Shown here: one piece after another, positions 1 to 7,570 of the stretch
Position numbering within the stretch: position 1 is the first letter of the stretch
How the letters are laid out: the number at the start of each line of letters is the position of its first letter
Assembly: GCA_002483745.1 (NCBI GenBank)
Contig: DLIM01000005.1
Coordinates: 10,067-30,132 of the forward strand
Direction: 5' to 3'
DNA length: 20,066 bases
Source: Caryophanales bacterium UBA7642
GTDB taxonomy: Bacteria > Bacillota_I > Bacilli_A > RFN20 > CAG-288
Position numbers and translations under genes: made by a program
The notes under the pieces: model-generated
Databases searched by the model: none
What the model saw: the letters and a program-made list of their open reading frames with translations, nothing else
Told to the model about the DNA's origin: nothing

Positions 1-24
1 TGCCTTATTAAAGGAGGTAATTAC

Positions 25-1020
25 ATGTCACGCTTAATCTCATTAACAACTGGACAATGGTCAGATTTGTCACTAGAAGAGCTTTGTTCTACCGTGGAAA
101 AGCTTGGCTATGACGGTTTGGAGTTAGCTTGCTGGGGAAATGGCTTCAATGTTGAAAAAGCCTATGATGACCCTGCCTATCTAGATTCAGTTGAAGAGAC
201 TATTAAGAAGCATCATCTAGTCGTTACCTCTCTCTCTATGCATATCATTGGTCAATGTGTATCTGACCTTCCTGATCCTCGTCTCAACAACTTTGCCCCT
301 TCTAAATATAAAGATCAGCCAGAGAAGATACAGGCTTGGGCGGTTGAGACTATGAAGAAAAGTGCTTATGTCGCAAAGAAGATGGGTGTAAAAGTCATCT
401 CTTGCTTCACTGGTTCACCACTCTGGAGATATTTCTATAGCTATCCTCAGACCACCGAAGAAATGATTCAAAAAGGGTATGACAAAGTAAGAAAAGATTG
501 GGTTCCAATACTCGATGTCTTTAGAAAACTAGGCCTTAAATATGCACTCGAGGTTCATCCAGGTGAAATAGCATTCGATTACTACAGCACTAAAAGATTA
601 TTAGAGACCTTCTCTGATTATCCGGAATTCGGTATCAACTTCGATCCTTCTCATCTCTTATGGCAAGGCATCAAGCCTGAACTATTCTTAGAGGATTTCA
701 TTGACAGAGTCTATAACATTCACCTCAAGGATGTGAAAGTAACTCTCGATGGCCGTTCATCCTTATTAGGAAGCTATCTAAACTTCGGAGATCGAAGAAG
801 AGGCTGGAACTTCCGTTCATTAGGACATGGAGATGTCGACTTTGAAGAAATCATCAGAGTCCTTAATGCCCATAACTACCAGAACGCTTTAACCGTTGAA
901 TGGGAAGATAGCGGCATGGATAGAATAGCCGGAGCAAAAGAAAGCCTTGAGTTTGCTCGAAAATTAGATTTTAAGCCTTCAGAAATAAGTTTTGATAAAG
1001 CTATCTCAAATGGAAAGTGA
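25..1020 (+). CDS. Sugar phosphate isomerase/epimerase-like TIM-barrel enzyme (AP_endonuc_2 superfamily)
   Basis: This is a 331-residue cytosolic protein of the xylose-isomerase-like TIM-barrel superfamily, which includes IolE and the E. coli keto-glucoside epimerase YcjR. Residues typical of the metal and substrate site are visible: E176 and H178 in a LEVHPGE stretch, D207 and H210 in FDPSH, H233 in IHLKD, and E292/E294 in VEWED. A conserved GHGDVDF stretch lies at 267-273. The length is normal for this subfamily. An AAAGGAGGT ribosome site (11-19) precedes the ATG by five bases. It ends in TGA, seven bases before the next start, and belongs to an operon with a Gfo/Idh/MocA oxidoreductase and a sugar ABC transporter. 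By analogy it would isomerise, epimerise, dehydrate or cleave a keto-sugar made by the oxidoreductase. The exact reaction cannot be read from sequence. Family call is firm; substrate unknown. Confidence 0.88.
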   Translation: MSRLISLTTGQWSDLSLEELCSTVEKLGYDGLELACWGNGFNVEKAYDDPAYLDSVEETIKKHHLVVTSLSMHIIGQCVSDLPDPRLNNFAPSKYKDQPEKIQAWAVETMKKSAYVAKKMGVKVISCFTGSPLWRYFYSYPQTTEEMIQKGYDKVRKDWVPILDVFRKLGLKYALEVHPGEIAFDYYSTKRLLETFSDYPEFGINFDPSHLLWQGIKPELFLEDFIDRVYNIHLKDVKVTLDGRSSLLGSYLNFGDRRRGWNFRSLGHGDVDFEEIIRVLNAHNYQNALTVEWEDSGMDRIAGAKESLEFARKLDFKPSEISFDKAISNGK

Positions 1021-1022
1021 GG
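1017..1022 (+). promoter_or_regulatory. Ribosome binding site that decides the start of the Gfo/Idh/MocA gene
   Basis: GTGAGG lies five bases before the ATG at 1028 and overlaps the TGA stop of the preceding gene. The in-frame TTG at 992 and ATG at 1010 have no comparable site, so 1028 is preferred. Confidence 0.65.
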
Positions 1023-1027
1023 ATCAT

Positions 1028-2179
1028 ATGTCTACAAACGAACTTACATATGGAATGGTAGGAGGAGATGTTAAAGCCTTCATCGGAGATGTTCACCGTA
1101 AAGCCATCGGATTTGATCCTCGTTGTCATTTAGTAGCAGGCGCCTTCTCTATTGATCCAGTACTTCATGTCCTAACTGCTGATACCTATCACATTGCTAA
1201 AGATCGTCGTTACAACGACTATAAAGAAATGGCTGAGGCTGAAAGCAAAAGAAAAGACAAAATCGACTTTGTTGTAATAGTAACTCCTAACGCATCTCAT
1301 TATCAGATCAGTAAAGAATTCCTTCTTCACGATATCAATGTCATCTGTGAGAAACCTCTTTGCTTCACCTTAGAAGAAGCTAATGAGTTAAGCAAGATTG
1401 CAAAAGATAGAAACCTTCTCTTTGCTGTCAATTATGGTTACACCGGTTACACCATGGTTAAGATTGCTAAAGAGATGATTGCTAAAAAAGAATTGGGAAA
1501 GCTCTTAAGCGTTCAGATTCAATATGCTCAGGACTGGCTAATTGATACCACCGATTCAACTAAGTCAGCAGAAATGGGAAAGAAAATCTGGAGACTTGAT
1601 CCAAAGGCCAGCGGTATTAGCTGCAGCTTAGGAGATATAGGAACTCACGCAGAAAATCTCTTCAGATATCTAACCGGTGATGAAATTAAGCGCTTAGTAG
1701 TCTCAACCGATAAGTATGGTCAAGCCCTTGACTTAAATAGCAATGTCATCATTCAATGCCAAGATGGTTTACATGTTGGAATTTGGGTCAGTCAAGTAGC
1801 CATCGGCTGTGAAAATGGTCTTAAATTCCAAATCTATGGAACCAAAGGAAGTCTAAACTGGAATCAACAAGACCCCGATACTCTCTATTACGGATTACTC
1901 CATGAGCCTCAAATGAAATTAGTAAGAGGATCAAACTATCTCAAAAAGTATGAAGCAAGTTCAAATTCACGACTGCCTTCTGGTCATCCAGAGGGTCTGT
2001 ATGAAGCCTTCGCCAACAATTACCGTCACATCATTTCTTACTTGATAAAGAAGAAAGGAAAGGAGGAGCCGACCTTAGAAGACTGTGATTTCCCAACAAT
2101 AGCTGATGGTTTAGATGGCGTAAAGTTTGTTCACAAAGCCATCCAATCAGCCACTGAGGAAAAATGGCTTGAGTATTAG
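1028..2179 (+). CDS. Gfo/Idh/MocA family NAD(P)-dependent sugar oxidoreductase
   Basis: This is a 383-residue protein when started at the ATG at 1028. The N-terminal Rossmann domain begins with a glycine-containing loop (residues 9-20), followed by an acidic and hydrophobic core. The family's EKP motif with its catalytic lysine is at 108-110 (K109). The second domain carries GDIGTH at 202-207, whose Asp and His are the usual catalytic-site residues. Proteins of this family oxidise a sugar or cyclitol hydroxyl to a ketone. The tight pairing with a TIM-barrel enzyme upstream matches IolG/IolE and YcjS/YcjR, suggesting oxidation followed by rearrangement of a keto-sugar. The nucleotide loop reads VGGDVKA, poorer in glycine than the GGGPGA I recall from close relatives. 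It ends in TAG and is followed after 58 bases by the binding-protein gene. Alternative: an inositol dehydrogenase. Substrate unknown. Confidence 0.88.
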   Translation: MSTNELTYGMVGGDVKAFIGDVHRKAIGFDPRCHLVAGAFSIDPVLHVLTADTYHIAKDRRYNDYKEMAEAESKRKDKIDFVVIVTPNASHYQISKEFLLHDINVICEKPLCFTLEEANELSKIAKDRNLLFAVNYGYTGYTMVKIAKEMIAKKELGKLLSVQIQYAQDWLIDTTDSTKSAEMGKKIWRLDPKASGISCSLGDIGTHAENLFRYLTGDEIKRLVVSTDKYGQALDLNSNVIIQCQDGLHVGIWVSQVAIGCENGLKFQIYGTKGSLNWNQQDPDTLYYGLLHEPQMKLVRGSNYLKKYEASSNSRLPSGHPEGLYEAFANNYRHIISYLIKKKGKEEPTLEDCDFPTIADGLDGVKFVHKAIQSATEEKWLEY

Positions 2180-2237
2180 CTAATAAGTTCAATTCGTTTC
2201 TAAAAAGAATTAATCATAAAAGGAGGAAATTTACTTT

Positions 2238-3299
2238 ATGAAAAAATTCGGTTTATTGCTTGCTGTTGTTGCTTGCTGTTTGCCTTTAGCTGGCTGTGGC
2301 AACACTACTACCACTAAGGAAGTTGCCGTCTTTGGACCTAAAGCCGATCATGGTTGGACTGGTGCTGTTCTTACCTACATCACTGAAAAAGCCGCTTCTT
2401 TAAACAAGGCCCAGACTAAGTATAAGTATGTCATCTATTCTCATGCTGATGCTGAAGCTCAGTCCAATGCTGTCGATGATGTCTTAGCTAGAAAAGATAA
2501 CATTGCCGGTATCGTCATTCAGCCTTCCAGCAACGATTCCGCTTCTACAATCACCAAGATTGCTAACAGTGGTATTCCTTTTGTTCAGTTCGATCGTATT
2601 ATTTCTAACGATACTATCGATAAAGCCTCTAATGTGGTCAGCAATGTCACTGGTGATAACTATAGTACTGGCGTTGCTTCCGCTAAGCGTTTCATCGCTA
2701 AAGGCTTAACTAAGACTGATAAGATTCTCTGTATGCCTGGCGATAATTCTTCAGTTCCTGGCACTAGAACCAAAGGCTTCACTGATACCTTAAAGAGCAA
2801 TGGCTGGACTGATGCTCAGATTACTAGCCAGATGACTTCTACCGACTATACTGGCTGGTCTCGTGATACCTCTGTCACCCTCTTTGAAAACTTTGTCAGT
2901 TCTACTACTGATTTATCCGACTATAAATGGATCTACACTCATGATTCTGAAATCACTATGGGTGTCCTTCAGGCTTTGACTGGTTCTAACATCACTGATG
3001 CCAATAAGAACACTATTAAGACCAATGTCAAAGGCTTAGTCGGCTGCGGTGGCTTAGAGGAAGTCTATCAGGTCATTCGTGGTGACCATCCTAGATCAGC
3101 TGCTTTCACTGCCGCTCTTCCTAATTGTGATATCGTTGATGCCACATATGATCCTGCTATGATGGCTACTGCTATGCAGGATATGGAAGATCATCTTGAA
3201 GGAAAGTCTGTTACTAAGGATCACGTCATTGCTTCCGAAATTGTCACTAAAGACAATATTGGTTCCAAGGTCGGATTCGGCGGTAAAGTTACTGCTTAA
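2238..3299 (+). CDS. Sugar ABC transporter substrate-binding lipoprotein (Peripla_BP_4 type)
   Basis: This 353-residue protein starts with a lipoprotein signal: KK, a hydrophobic stretch, then LAGC with the lipidated cysteine at residue 20. It should sit on the outer face of the membrane and hand a sugar to the permease encoded two genes downstream. The mature part looks like the ribose/galactose-binding-protein fold: a DHGW stretch at 37-40, GIVIQPSSND at 91-100, a typical sugar-contact FDR at 118-120 and VTGDN at 138-141. An AAAGGAGGA ribosome site lies about ten bases before the ATG. CGT is used for four of its seven arginines, unlike most neighbours, which fits high expression. A strong hairpin directly follows its TAA stop. 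Ligand unknown; the neighbouring sugar enzymes suggest a monosaccharide, glycoside or cyclitol. Confidence 0.92.
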   Translation: MKKFGLLLAVVACCLPLAGCGNTTTTKEVAVFGPKADHGWTGAVLTYITEKAASLNKAQTKYKYVIYSHADAEAQSNAVDDVLARKDNIAGIVIQPSSNDSASTITKIANSGIPFVQFDRIISNDTIDKASNVVSNVTGDNYSTGVASAKRFIAKGLTKTDKILCMPGDNSSVPGTRTKGFTDTLKSNGWTDAQITSQMTSTDYTGWSRDTSVTLFENFVSSTTDLSDYKWIYTHDSEITMGVLQALTGSNITDANKNTIKTNVKGLVGCGGLEEVYQVIRGDHPRSAAFTAALPNCDIVDATYDPAMMATAMQDMEDHLEGKSVTKDHVIASEIVTKDNIGSKVGFGGKVTA

Positions 3300-3314
3300 C
3301 AAGTAGATAGTTGA

Positions 3315-3343
3315 CACTGGTGGCTACAAAATAGCCACCAGTG
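3315..3343 (+). terminator. Intercistronic hairpin between binding protein and ABC ATPase (partial terminator or mRNA stabiliser)
   Basis: A perfect 12-bp inverted repeat (arms 3315-3326 and 3332-3343, loop CAAAA) is followed by CTTTATTTG, an interrupted T run. The stem is strong but the tail is poor, so it should stop only part of transcription or protect the 3' end of the binding-protein message. This would give more binding protein than ATPase and permease, a known design in binding-protein ABC operons such as malEFG. Confidence 0.75.
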
Positions 3344-3352
3344 CTTTATTTG

Positions 3353-3358
3353 AAGGAG
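3353..3358 (+). promoter_or_regulatory. Ribosome binding site that decides the start of the ABC ATPase
   Basis: AAGGAG lies six bases before the ATG at 3365. The longer in-frame alternative begins with GTG inside the hairpin arm at 3341 and has no ribosome site, so 3365 is chosen. Confidence 0.8.
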
Positions 3359-3364
3359 CCCCTC

Positions 3365-4861
3365 ATGAACAAAATTGAAATGTCTGGAATCAGCAAATCT
3401 TTCTATGGAGTAAAAGTACTCCAAGATGTTGATCTTAAAGTCACCCAAGGTTCAATCCATGCTTTGATCGGAGAAAACGGTGCTGGAAAATCAACTCTCA
3501 TGAATATTTTAGGTGGAGTCTTACCAGCCGACCAAGGTTCCATCAAAATCAACGGAATAGAAGTTAAGGATATGACTATCAAGAAAGCTGAATCCAAAGG
3601 AATCGCTTTTGTTCATCAAGAGATTAATCTATTTAATACTTTACAAGCTTACGAGAACATCTTCATGGGTAAAGAAATCACTCATGGGAAGGTTTTTCTA
3701 AATAAGAAAGAGATGATTACTAGATCAAACGAACTCTTCTCTGATTTAGGAGTTCAGTTAAAAGCAACTGATTTAGTTGGGAATCTATCAACTGCACAGA
3801 AACAGTTGCTTGAAATCTGCAAGGCATTGTTCAGCAATGCTGATTGCTTGATATTAGATGAGCCAACAACTTCTTTGAATAATGAAGAGATTGATAATTT
3901 CTTTAGAATTATTAAGAAACTTCAAAAAGAAGGAAAGACTTTTATTTTTATTTCTCACAAGATGCCTGAGATTTTTAGAATCTGCGATGAATATACCGTT
4001 CTTAGAAATGGAAAACTAATTTCTTTTGGAAAGATAGAAGATACTACTCCTGAAAAAGTCACTTCTGATATTGTCGGCCCTGGTAATTCTAGCCAGGTAA
4101 CCTTTATTGATCGTCCTATAGGTAACACTATCCTTGAATTACATAATCTTTCTGGGAATGGTTTCCATGATGTCAATCTCTCTATTAAGAAAGGACAGAT
4201 CATAGGCTTCACCGGTCTTGAAGGAGCCGGTAGCAGTGAACTGATGCAGGCTATCTTCGGATTGAAAGAAATTTCTAGCGGTAAAATCCTTTTCCGAGGT
4301 GAAAACATCACTGGCTTAAATACTGGGAAGATAATGAAACACGGAATTGGTATGATTCCAGCCAACAGAAAAGAGAATTCGGTCTTTGGAGTTCTTGATA
4401 TTCTCAACAACTTCTCTTTAGCTTCCTATACTACTTCAAAAAGCCATTTTTCTAAGAAGAAAGATTTAGATTCCTTTAATAATTACAAGAAGGAAATGAG
4501 TATCAAAGCTGATAAAATAGCCAACTCTATTGTTTCTTTGTCTGGCGGAAATCAGCAAAAGATCATCATTGCTAGATGGCTATACACTAACGCTGATCTC
4601 TTACTGTTAGATAATCCGACACAGGGTATTGATGTCGGTGCTAAAGCTGAAGTCTACCGATTATTACTGAAGATTGCCCAAACCGGTAAAACTATTATCT
4701 TCAACACCTTGGAATTATCTGAAATAAGGAAATGTGCTGATGATTGTTATGTCTTCTATCATGGCAGCATCGCTGCATCCTTAAACCGTGAACAGATGGA
4801 TGATAAAACCGTAATGATGTTTGCTACTGGGGCCAACAAGACTAAAAAGGAGGCCAAATAA
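3365..4861 (+). CDS. Sugar ABC transporter, double ATP-binding protein (RbsA/MglA family)
   Basis: This 498-residue protein contains two fused ATPase domains, as in RbsA and MglA, and powers the permease encoded just downstream from the cytoplasmic face. The N-terminal domain is complete: Walker A GENGAGKST at 36-44, a signature-like LSTAQKQ at 141-147, Walker B LILDEPT at 162-168 and H-loop SH at 197-198. The C-terminal domain has a classic LSGGNQQ signature (392-398). Its Walker A is GLEGAGSSE (284-292) with Ser in place of Lys, and its Walker B is LLLLDNPT (412-419) with Asn in place of the catalytic Glu. Degenerate second sites occur in this family, so transport is probably driven mainly by one site. 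It overlaps no neighbour; the permease starts two bases after its TAA. Confidence 0.93.
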   Translation: MNKIEMSGISKSFYGVKVLQDVDLKVTQGSIHALIGENGAGKSTLMNILGGVLPADQGSIKINGIEVKDMTIKKAESKGIAFVHQEINLFNTLQAYENIFMGKEITHGKVFLNKKEMITRSNELFSDLGVQLKATDLVGNLSTAQKQLLEICKALFSNADCLILDEPTTSLNNEEIDNFFRIIKKLQKEGKTFIFISHKMPEIFRICDEYTVLRNGKLISFGKIEDTTPEKVTSDIVGPGNSSQVTFIDRPIGNTILELHNLSGNGFHDVNLSIKKGQIIGFTGLEGAGSSELMQAIFGLKEISSGKILFRGENITGLNTGKIMKHGIGMIPANRKENSVFGVLDILNNFSLASYTTSKSHFSKKKDLDSFNNYKKEMSIKADKIANSIVSLSGGNQQKIIIARWLYTNADLLLLDNPTQGIDVGAKAEVYRLLLKIAQTGKTIIFNTLELSEIRKCADDCYVFYHGSIAASLNREQMDDKTVMMFATGANKTKKEAK

Positions 4862-4863
4862 CT

Positions 4864-6798
4864 ATGATCAATGATAAATACTATAAAACAGGCGCTGAAT
4901 TTAAACGCCCTCTGACCAATAAAGAAGTATCAGGAAAAGTAGGTGGCTTCTTTAAAGTTACTTGGAAGAAAGCCAATTTCCTTTATATTAATCTCTTTAT
5001 CTTCTTAATCTATCTCTTCTCAAGTCTTGCCACTTTCAATTGGTCCATGGTAACTAATATTCTTTATTCTTCAGTTACTATTGGTATCTGCGCTATTGGT
5101 GTCTCCTTAATCATCATCGGAGGAGATATTGATTTAAGTGTAGGTTCTATCTTTGCTTTAGATGCTGGCTTAAGTGTTTTGGTTTATAACAGCGCTTATG
5201 CATCATTAGGTAAGAATAGTTTGATTGCGTTATTTATTACTTTAGTGTTTTCCTTAATATTTGGCTTAGTCTTAGGCGCAATTAATGGTTTCTTTGTTGG
5301 AAAACTAAAGATGCCATCTTTTATTGCAACCTTAGCAACCATGTTAATCTTCCGCTCAATTATTGTATATACCCTTTCTTCTCAGCCTGATAAGCCTTCT
5401 ACTTTTAGAATTACCGGTTATGGCGGAGACAATGATGTTCTCTATGCTATGGGAAATAACAAAATAGCTACCTTATCTATAGTTGGTATTTGTTTCATTG
5501 CTATTGCCTTGATCTTCTGGGCTATCACTAAATTCACCAAGTTTGGAAGAAAGATCTACGCTGTTGGTTCTAACGCTAAGGCTGCTTCCTTAATCGGAAT
5601 CAATGTTGGCAATACTAAGATGATTGTCTTTGCCTTAGAAGGAATGCTGATTGGGTTTGCTGCTTTCTTACAGTTAGGAATAAGAGGAAGTATTGATCCT
5701 TCTTCAGCTGGTAATTCCTATGAACTATATTCCATTGCTTCTAACGTCTTAGGTGGAATCTCAATGGCTGGAGGAAGTGGAACCTTAATCGGTGTGATCT
5801 TTGGAACTTTGGCCTTCCAGACCATTGATAAGATCATTGCCGCCCTTCATCTTAACGCTAACCTCAATGATACTATTAAGGGTGCCATCATCTTAATTGC
5901 TATCATCTTCCAGATACTTCATTTCTCTAATGAGAGTTTTAGTTCTTTCTTACAGAAGATTCATCTTAAATATGATCCTTATTACGATTTGAAACTAGAA
6001 GGAACTAAGCAAGAAAAGATTGATAAGATTAAGAAGAATTACTTAGCTAAATGCCAGAAAGCCAATAGTAAAGCTGTCTCTGAAGAAGAAGCAAAAGAAA
6101 AAGTTATTGCTCTTCTAAAAGAAAGAGACGAGAAAATCGAAAAGCTTACCGACACTTATGACTTGAAGATCTTTGAAGCTAAGCTTCATATTGCAGAAGT
6201 AAACGAGAAGAACGCTAACCAAAAGGCCATCAATGAAAAGAAGCAGCAGTTAGAAAATGAAAAAGCCTACTTCACTTACTTAGTCAACGAAGAAAAGAAG
6301 AAAGGTCATGGCAAATTAGCTCCTAGCTTAGTCGTTGAAAACGAAAAGAAGAATGAATACCTTCAAGATGAACATGAAGCTAATATAGAAATGATCAATA
6401 TTGAAGCTGTCCACAATGTTAAGAGTCAGAATATCCAAATAAAAAAGAAAAAGTATGATAATGATCCTTCTAAGCAGGAACTGATAATCAAAGAAGAAAA
6501 AGAAGTCTGCGATATTGATATCAGCAAAGATGAGAAGATCAAAGATGAAAACGAAAGATATCAGAATAGCCTTAATAAGTTACTGGCTTATGACTATCCA
6601 ACTAAGATAGCTAATCAGACTAAGACCGATGAAACCGTGGTTGTTTCTACTGAGGAAAAGAAGAAGATCAACCTCAAAGAACTCTTTAAGAAGAAACCTA
6701 AAAAGACTAAGACAATTAACAAAGCCGCTAAAGATAACCAGAAACGTTTAGATACCATCATTGAAGACTATGAGAAAACTCATCAACAAAAAAGATAG
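4864..6798 (+). CDS. Sugar ABC transporter permease (RbsC/MglC type) with a long charged C-terminal tail
   Basis: Residues 40-355 form a normal CUT2-type permease of about ten hydrophobic segments. It has the GGDIDLSVGS stretch (86-95) and the GSNAKAASLIGI loop (235-246) expected of the RbsC/MglC family, which works as a homodimer with the upstream ATPase. RbsC-like permeases usually end near residue 350. This one continues to residue 644 with about 290 residues rich in Lys, Glu, Asn and Gln. The tail has no membrane segment, is largely predicted helical or coiled-coil by eye, and ends in a very basic patch (598-620). The usual topology puts the tail in the cytoplasm. The AAAAAGGAGG ribosome site lies in the end of the ATPase gene, so translation is probably coupled. 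The tail is in frame, with codon use like the core. Substrate and tail function unknown. Confidence 0.9.
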   Translation: MINDKYYKTGAEFKRPLTNKEVSGKVGGFFKVTWKKANFLYINLFIFLIYLFSSLATFNWSMVTNILYSSVTIGICAIGVSLIIIGGDIDLSVGSIFALDAGLSVLVYNSAYASLGKNSLIALFITLVFSLIFGLVLGAINGFFVGKLKMPSFIATLATMLIFRSIIVYTLSSQPDKPSTFRITGYGGDNDVLYAMGNNKIATLSIVGICFIAIALIFWAITKFTKFGRKIYAVGSNAKAASLIGINVGNTKMIVFALEGMLIGFAAFLQLGIRGSIDPSSAGNSYELYSIASNVLGGISMAGGSGTLIGVIFGTLAFQTIDKIIAALHLNANLNDTIKGAIILIAIIFQILHFSNESFSSFLQKIHLKYDPYYDLKLEGTKQEKIDKIKKNYLAKCQKANSKAVSEEEAKEKVIALLKERDEKIEKLTDTYDLKIFEAKLHIAEVNEKNANQKAINEKKQQLENEKAYFTYLVNEEKKKGHGKLAPSLVVENEKKNEYLQDEHEANIEMINIEAVHNVKSQNIQIKKKKYDNDPSKQELIIKEEKEVCDIDISKDEKIKDENERYQNSLNKLLAYDYPTKIANQTKTDETVVVSTEEKKKINLKELFKKKPKKTKTINKAAKDNQKRLDTIIEDYEKTHQQKR

Positions 6799-6833
6799 TC
6801 ATTCTAAATAATCAAAGCTCCCTTATTTGTTTT

Positions 6834-6879
6834 AGCTACCTGATTAGATGCTCCCCCGTATCCAATCAGGTAGCTTTTT
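6834..6879 (+). terminator. Rho-independent terminator of the sugar operon
   Basis: A perfect 12-bp stem (6834-6845 with 6864-6875), an 18-base loop containing a CTCCCCC run, and a TTTTT tail at 6875-6879. It lies 36 bases after the permease stop. Confidence 0.88.
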
Positions 6880-6924
6880 AATTGGAATTGTAAATATTAA
6901 GTGTTCTTTAGAAATAATAAAGAT

Positions 6925-6948
6925 AAGATTTAATCTTTTAGCTATAAT
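6925..6948 (+). promoter_or_regulatory. Candidate promoter with overlapping dyad before the ECF S-component gene
   Basis: A perfect TATAAT (6943-6948) lies 16 bases before the ATG at 6965. No good -35 box is seen at the usual distance. In its place is a perfect 13-base dyad, AAGATT-T-AATCTT (6925-6937), ending five bases before the -10. It could be an operator. Transcription would start near 6955, leaving about ten bases of leader. Confidence 0.5.
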
Positions 6949-6964
6949 AGAGTGGCAATAAACT

Positions 6965-7489
6965 ATGAGTAAACTAAATAAACAAATTAGATGGATCTGC
7001 TTAGTCGCTTTATTCCTAGCAATAACAGTGGTCCTGAGCTCTTTTGGAATACCAGTACCTGGAGGTCACCTCTATCTTTGTGATATCTCTATCTGCTTAG
7101 CCAGTATGTTTCTCGATCCTTTAGGCGCTTTCATCGTTGGCGGCATCGGATCATTTTTAGGAGACTTCTTCTTTTACCCCGCTCCCATGTTTGTCTCTTT
7201 AGTAGTCCATGGGCTACAGGCAATTGTTATTTCTCTTTTCTCTAACTATGTGCTTAAGAAGAAACCGGTAACGGCTTCGGTGATTGGTAACATCATTGGC
7301 GGAATCATCATGGTGGTTGGCTATTCTTTAGGAAGAGCCTTCATTTATTCCACTCCTGAATATGCTCTCCTTAAGCTTCCCTTCCAGTTCTTACAGGCTG
7401 GTATTGGTATCGTGGTAGCTTTAATAGTTGGCTGGAAAGGCCATCTAGTCATTGTAGGAAGAAAATTTCTTAATCCTGATAAATACTAG
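6965..7489 (+). CDS. ECF transporter S component (membrane vitamin-binding subunit)
   Basis: A 174-residue, highly hydrophobic protein with about five or six membrane segments. The stretch GGHLYLCDISICLASMFLDP (38-57), followed by GAFIVGGIGSFLGDFF, matches the start of small ECF S components related to the riboflavin/hydroxymethylpyrimidine-type families (PF07155-like). S components capture a vitamin or metal and use an EcfA-EcfA'-EcfT module. No such module is encoded here, so the protein probably shares one encoded elsewhere (group II). The ATG at 6965 is the only sensible start, because an in-frame stop lies six bases before it. No convincing ribosome site precedes it, and a TATAAT lies 16 bases upstream. 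It stands alone between a terminator and the dehydrogenase gene. The substrate cannot be told from sequence. Confidence 0.82.
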   Translation: MSKLNKQIRWICLVALFLAITVVLSSFGIPVPGGHLYLCDISICLASMFLDPLGAFIVGGIGSFLGDFFFYPAPMFVSLVVHGLQAIVISLFSNYVLKKKPVTASVIGNIIGGIIMVVGYSLGRAFIYSTPEYALLKLPFQFLQAGIGIVVALIVGWKGHLVIVGRKFLNPDKY

Positions 7490-7521
7490 ATATAATTAAG
7501 CTTTAATTACACTAAGATTTC

Positions 7522-7527
7522 TATAAT
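7522..7527 (+). promoter_or_regulatory. Candidate -10 box before the LDH-like gene
   Basis: A perfect TATAAT lies 43 bases before the ATG at 7571 in an AT-rich spacer. No matching -35 box is visible. A second TATAAT lies at 7491-7496, so chance matches are possible here. Confidence 0.35.
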
Positions 7528-7570
7528 AATAAGAAAAGGTAGTTCTAAAATATAGCAAGGAAAAAGCATT

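Noticed and set aside
1018..1075. Read-through of the TGA at 1018 as Trp (Mollicutes-like code)
   Set aside because: The TIM-barrel protein is already full length, and read-through would meet TAA after about 18 codons with no family sequence. No other gene has an in-frame TGA.
3341..3364. Longer N-terminus for the ABC ATPase from GTG at 3341
   Set aside because: The GTG lies within the hairpin stem and has no ribosome site, while the ATG at 3365 has AAGGAG at proper spacing and matches the family start.
3955..4410. A 151-codon open frame on the minus strand inside the ABC ATPase gene
   Set aside because: It is antisense to strongly conserved ATPase sequence, has no recognisable protein pattern and no ribosome site; it is a shadow of the real gene.
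7494..7508. AATTAA/TTAATT inverted repeat after the ECF gene as a terminator
   Set aside because: Only A-T pairs in the stem and no T tail; expected by chance in such AT-rich DNA.
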